Position numbers and translations under genes: made by a program. Of a DNA stretch of 55,206 nucleotides, positions 52,180 through 55,206 are shown piece after piece. The DNA comes from Rachicladosporium sp. CCFEE 5018 (lineage: Eukaryota; Ascomycota; Dothideomycetes; Cladosporiales; Cladosporiaceae), in NCBI GenBank assembly GCA_002077045.2, contig KZ111140.1, positions 682,960 to 738,165 of the forward strand, written 5' to 3'. How positions within the stretch are numbered: position 1 is the stretch's first letter; every line of letters starts with the position of its first letter. The notes beneath the pieces are model-generated. The model made no database searches and was not told the origin of the DNA. It was given only the letters and a program-made list of their open reading frames with translations.

Positions 52180-52929
52180 ATGGACCATTCTCCTTTCAAC
52201 ATGCTCCCAGCAGAGCTACGCATCGCAATTTATTCATACGTCGATGCCGAAGCCATAATCGACGTGACGTACACCTACGGATCGGCGGGACAGACCGTGC
52301 CCTTTGCGACACATCGAGTGTGCCGTGCGATGAGGCGTGAGGCACAGGATTCGTGATCATTACCGTTTCGTGTTATCGTCCGGACATACCGGGAAACTGC
52401 GACCTATCTGGACGAGGGATATGGCATCGGGGCCTACGGACGTCTGAGGCCCGACACCATGGCGACCAGTTACTCATCTTGGCTCCATAGGTATGGAGCC
52501 AGTCTGGGGCGGATTGAGGAGGTGCTGATCGACGTGGGCACGATCAGACTTCCCTTCCAGACCCAGGAGAGAAGATCGAAGGCATGGAACGCCGAAGGTC
52601 GTGTGCTTCACGACCTTGTCGCGACCAGCTATCAGGCCTTCAACACATCCTGCATTCTTATGGCCAGTTTTGACACTGTTGCTCAGAGCTATGCGTTGGA
52701 GAAGATAGAGTTCTTCGACTGCAGTATATCAGACATGTCGACGCAGCATACTTCTGGGATCGACACCTCCATCACGGCTGCGATCGCGGAGCTGAAGGAT
52801 CTTAAGCTTGCTGGAAAGATCAGTCCTACCTGCTTCCACAGCAGTCTCTTCCGGCAGTACCACAGGCGAGCTCTAGCGAAAGCGTTCTGCGCACTTCTGT
52901 ATACCGGCAATCCAGGTGGATTCAACTGA
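52180..52929 (+). pseudogene. F-box/2EXR-like array, copy F (one in-frame TGA)
   Basis: One frame of 250 codons from ATG 52180 to TGA 52927-52929, interrupted only by TGA at 52354-52356. The start MDHSPFNMLPAELRIAIYSY and HRVCRAMRREAQDS match the family. After the stop, LPFRVIVRTYRETATYLDEG leads to SSWLHRYGASLGRIEEVLID and VGTIRL. The stop sits just after the R-V-C-R block, where copies C and E have Thr and His. The C-terminus (SSLFRQYHRRALAKAFCALL) ends in a basic helix, as in other copies. A single substitution would reopen the frame, so inactivation looks recent, or the stop could be read through. Confidence 0.65.
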
Positions 52930-53871
52930 GGCGAATTGATGAGCATGTAAACCGCCAAGGCAAACCTCGATGACCGCAAGGCTGCTTGTTGCCCACTGAG
53001 CATTGAAGTCGGTCAGTACGATCTCGCACTCTTGAAGATTTCATACCTGCAAGGTCATTCTGATGCAAGGTCATTCTGATGGGGGAGATCTCTTGTTGTT
53101 CGTGCAGGAGTCAGCAGATGTGCTGACTCAGCTGGCCGTCATCGGCGTCACCTGTGCCCAGTGCACCTTGCTTATCAGTTGCCTATCTGTCTCTTCGTCC
53201 CACATGCTCATAGCCCACTCCATCATTCACCCCCACCAACCAGCACCATCTATCCGGTGTACCTTCGCGCCCTCATTCGGCTCCAAGACCCTCGCTGGTC
53301 AGCTTTGACGCAAGACGGTCATCGAGCCGCACCGTCTCCGCATGATGTGCATGACACAGGTGCACTGATGGGGCTTCTCTATGTATCATGTGCCTATCTT
53401 GCGCCGAAGGCGTGGGCTGCCTCACCCACTGCGTACCTCATGTGAGTTGGGAATGACTGTTTACGGCGACTTACTACCATCTTGATTTACTTTGTTCCTT
53501 TTACTTCTGCTGACACTCTCATACTGTTGCATTTCTACCTCTGTGTGTCAGCGCGGTAGCCATCATTGCGTCCTACTTCCAGACCGTCGGTCCTCATAGC
53601 TCCACATCTCGAGGCTCTGCCTGTCTGTTCATTCCAAACCCTCAGTCTAGACTGTTGCCGTGACGGTCTGTCGCTTGAGAGCTTCGCAAGACTATCAGCA
53701 CCTAAGGTCGGGCAGCGTACACAGCCACTTCCCTACAAGGCTCGTGCAAGCTGAGAGGCTACCTCCACTCGAGGAAGCAAACCTTGCTACCACATTTCAT
53801 TGCATTTCGCTGGCGCTGGGGTGAAAATTTTGGACCAGGAGAACACTCGATCGGCCAGGACTCTGTACAAC
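52930..53871. other. Intergenic between array and PQ-loop gene
   Basis: A 942-base gap. It contains a perfect tandem duplication of 16 bases at 53049-53080 (listed separately). Frames here show no family features. The part just upstream of 53872 is presumably the PQ-loop gene leader. Confidence 0.45.
53049..53080. repeat. Perfect 16-bp tandem duplication
   Basis: GCAAGGTCATTCTGAT occurs twice head to tail at 53049-53064 and 53065-53080, with no spacer. It is typical of replication slippage or an end-joining event. Confidence 0.9.
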
Positions 53872-55197
53872 ATGCCATGGCTCGATGCTTCAGCATTCCA
53901 ATCATCACTACCAGATCATTGCACCCCGACCAATGACTTCCTCCTACGATTCAGTCAGACCTTCCATATCTGCCTTCCTACGCCTTTAGCATTCGCCAGC
54001 AATCTACTCGGTATACTCAGCATATGCTCATGGCTGTTTGCTCAGCTTCCGCAGATCTACAAGAACTGGAGCATACAAAGTACATCCGGACTGAGCATCT
54101 TCTTCCTGGTGGAGTGGTGCTTGGGTGACCTTGGCAATCTCCTCGGAGCGCTGTTCACGCATCAAGCCAATTGGCAGGTGGTGATAGGAGGGTACTATGT
54201 GTTCGTTGATCTGTGTCTGGTGATGCAGTGGGTGTGGTATGAGAAGCTGAAGCATGGGAGACATATATTGAGGATAAGACGGAGGTTCGATGGGACACCG
54301 AACTCACAGCACGGAGGTGATGACGGCATGAGCGGAGTGATCATCGAAGGGGTAGACCCGAGACCGCCCCAAGTCCAACACACTACCCAAGGAACTGAGT
54401 ATAAGAACAGCAGGCCGAGGCCGATCTTTCGAACACCGACCTTTCGCAAAGGCTCTTCAGTCGACGAGAAGACTTCCTCAATCCTGTCAGTCACGCCTGG
54501 TGGCGGCATCAATCTACGAGGAGGTCCATCCTCGCCGATGCCATCGCCCTCGCCGCGAACAATCTTGTTCATAGCCTGCTTAGTCGCCATGGCTCAAGCA
54601 TCGCCCGTGTCTCGCGTCGACTCCGGAAAGATACTGCCTCTCATCGCCACCAACAGGCCGACACCACTTGAAACCGCCGGCACAGTTCTCTCATGGCTCT
54701 CAACGTTCCTTTACCTCGGCTCTCGACTTCCCCAGCTCTACAAGAACCACATTCGAAAGTCCACAGCGGGTCTAAGTCCTCACCTCTTTGCCGCGGCTTT
54801 CTGTGGAAACATGTTCTACTCGTCTGCACTACTTAGCAATCCACGTGCATGGTATGACATGGATGCATTCGGAGGGCACGGCTGGGTCGGCGAAGCAGGC
54901 AACAACCGCATCGAGTGGGTTACCGCTGCACTGCCATTCTTCCTCGGTGCCGCTGGGGTGCTCGGACTTGACGCAGCAGTCGGCGTACAGTTCATCCTGT
55001 ATGGGGAGAGCGATACGAAGCTCGTGGTGATCGAAGAGGGAACAGGTAGGAAGTGGCGCTGGCGAAGAGTGAGTGGGTGGATGCGAGGTTGGGCTCCTAC
55101 TGCGAATGAGCTCGATGCAAGTGTCAAGAGTGGTGACAGAGAGGCATTGCTGGAGGCGAGGAGCGAGCAAGAAGGAACTGGCTACGGTGCCATATAG
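53872..55197 (+). CDS. PQ-loop vacuolar basic amino-acid transporter (Ypq1/PQLC2-like)
   Basis: Single exon, 441 residues from ATG 53872. The frame is open upstream but has no ATG. Two PQ-loop repeats are clear: LFAQLPQIYKNWSIQSTSGL (Pro60-Gln61) and GSRLPQLYKNHIRKSTAGLS (Pro287-Gln288). Seven hydrophobic helices are expected, three per repeat and one linking (RTILFIACLVAMAQAS). A hydrophilic loop of about 100 residues (about 135-225) separates the repeats. Ypq/PQLC2 proteins move Lys, Arg and His across the vacuolar or lysosomal membrane. The second repeat is followed by the EWV...LGAAGVLGLDAAVG helix pair. The stop ends at 55197, nine bases before the window edge. Confidence 0.87.
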   Translation: MPWLDASAFQSSLPDHCTPTNDFLLRFSQTFHICLPTPLAFASNLLGILSICSWLFAQLPQIYKNWSIQSTSGLSIFFLVEWCLGDLGNLLGALFTHQANWQVVIGGYYVFVDLCLVMQWVWYEKLKHGRHILRIRRRFDGTPNSQHGGDDGMSGVIIEGVDPRPPQVQHTTQGTEYKNSRPRPIFRTPTFRKGSSVDEKTSSILSVTPGGGINLRGGPSSPMPSPSPRTILFIACLVAMAQASPVSRVDSGKILPLIATNRPTPLETAGTVLSWLSTFLYLGSRLPQLYKNHIRKSTAGLSPHLFAAAFCGNMFYSSALLSNPRAWYDMDAFGGHGWVGEAGNNRIEWVTAALPFFLGAAGVLGLDAAVGVQFILYGESDTKLVVIEEGTGRKWRWRRVSGWMRGWAPTANELDASVKSGDREALLEARSEQEGTGYGAI

Positions 55198-55206
55198 CTG
55201 AAATGA

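Noticed and set aside
45593..52929. Reading the TGAs as selenocysteine or a reassigned code
   Set aside because: Intact genes in the same window end in TGA normally, fungi of this type lack selenocysteine machinery, and one copy also has a frameshift.
45593..52929. The array as a transposon or satellite
   Set aside because: No terminal repeats, target-site duplications or transposase motifs were seen, and the copies have diverged too far at DNA level for a satellite.

Overview
The window is nuclear DNA of a filamentous ascomycete, most likely Pezizomycotina and probably a dothideomycete. The signs are short GT-AG introns (50-73 nt in the intact genes, plus one of 97 nt in a 5' UTR), typical ascomycete orthologues (Rad5 with a HIRAN domain, SCF-associated factor 1, an Erp38/TigA-type PDI, NDUFAF6, a COMPASS Swd2), GC-rich coding regions and genes on both strands without operons. 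The exact lineage is inferred, not shown. I found no convincing tRNA, rRNA, transposon or CRISPR array.

Left part (1-24 kb) is conserved housekeeping DNA: the 3' part of a CAND1/TIP120 gene, an OAC1-type mitochondrial carrier with an apparent one-base frameshift, a zinc alcohol dehydrogenase, COQ6, the TRAPP subunit Trs31, a microbial-type poly(ADP-ribose) glycohydrolase, RAD5 (convergent with the PARG gene), NDUFAF6, a large unrecognised two-pass membrane/coiled-coil protein with three internal repeats, and SWD2.

Middle part (24-45 kb) is looser. A 2.1 kb gene-poor stretch leads into a broken multi-exon gene (26.25-28.96 kb) whose C-terminus resembles the HicA/YcfA fold. Then come an F-box/RCC1 protein (SAF1), an Arg/Ser-rich low-complexity protein, a small membrane protein with paired CxxC motifs, a Gln/Gly-rich glycine-zipper protein, a mucin-like single-pass membrane protein, a concentrative nucleoside transporter with a His-rich tail, and an ER protein disulfide isomerase.

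Right part (45.5-53 kb) is the most unusual: six same-strand copies of one short gene family. Five have a recognisable N-terminus matching M-x-x-S-P/S-x-G-x-L-P-x-E-L-R-x-x-I-Y, which resembles F-box/2EXR starts. Two copies are intact (47661-48440 and 50583-51449) and four are broken. Every broken copy carries an in-frame TGA; one also has a frameshift and one has lost its N-terminus. This is an actively duplicating and decaying lineage-specific family. The window ends with an intact PQ-loop vacuolar amino-acid transporter gene.

Gene starts were placed at ATG codons, so some proteins are shorter than the maximal open frames. Introns were placed by eye from GT...AG sites that restore family-consistent protein.
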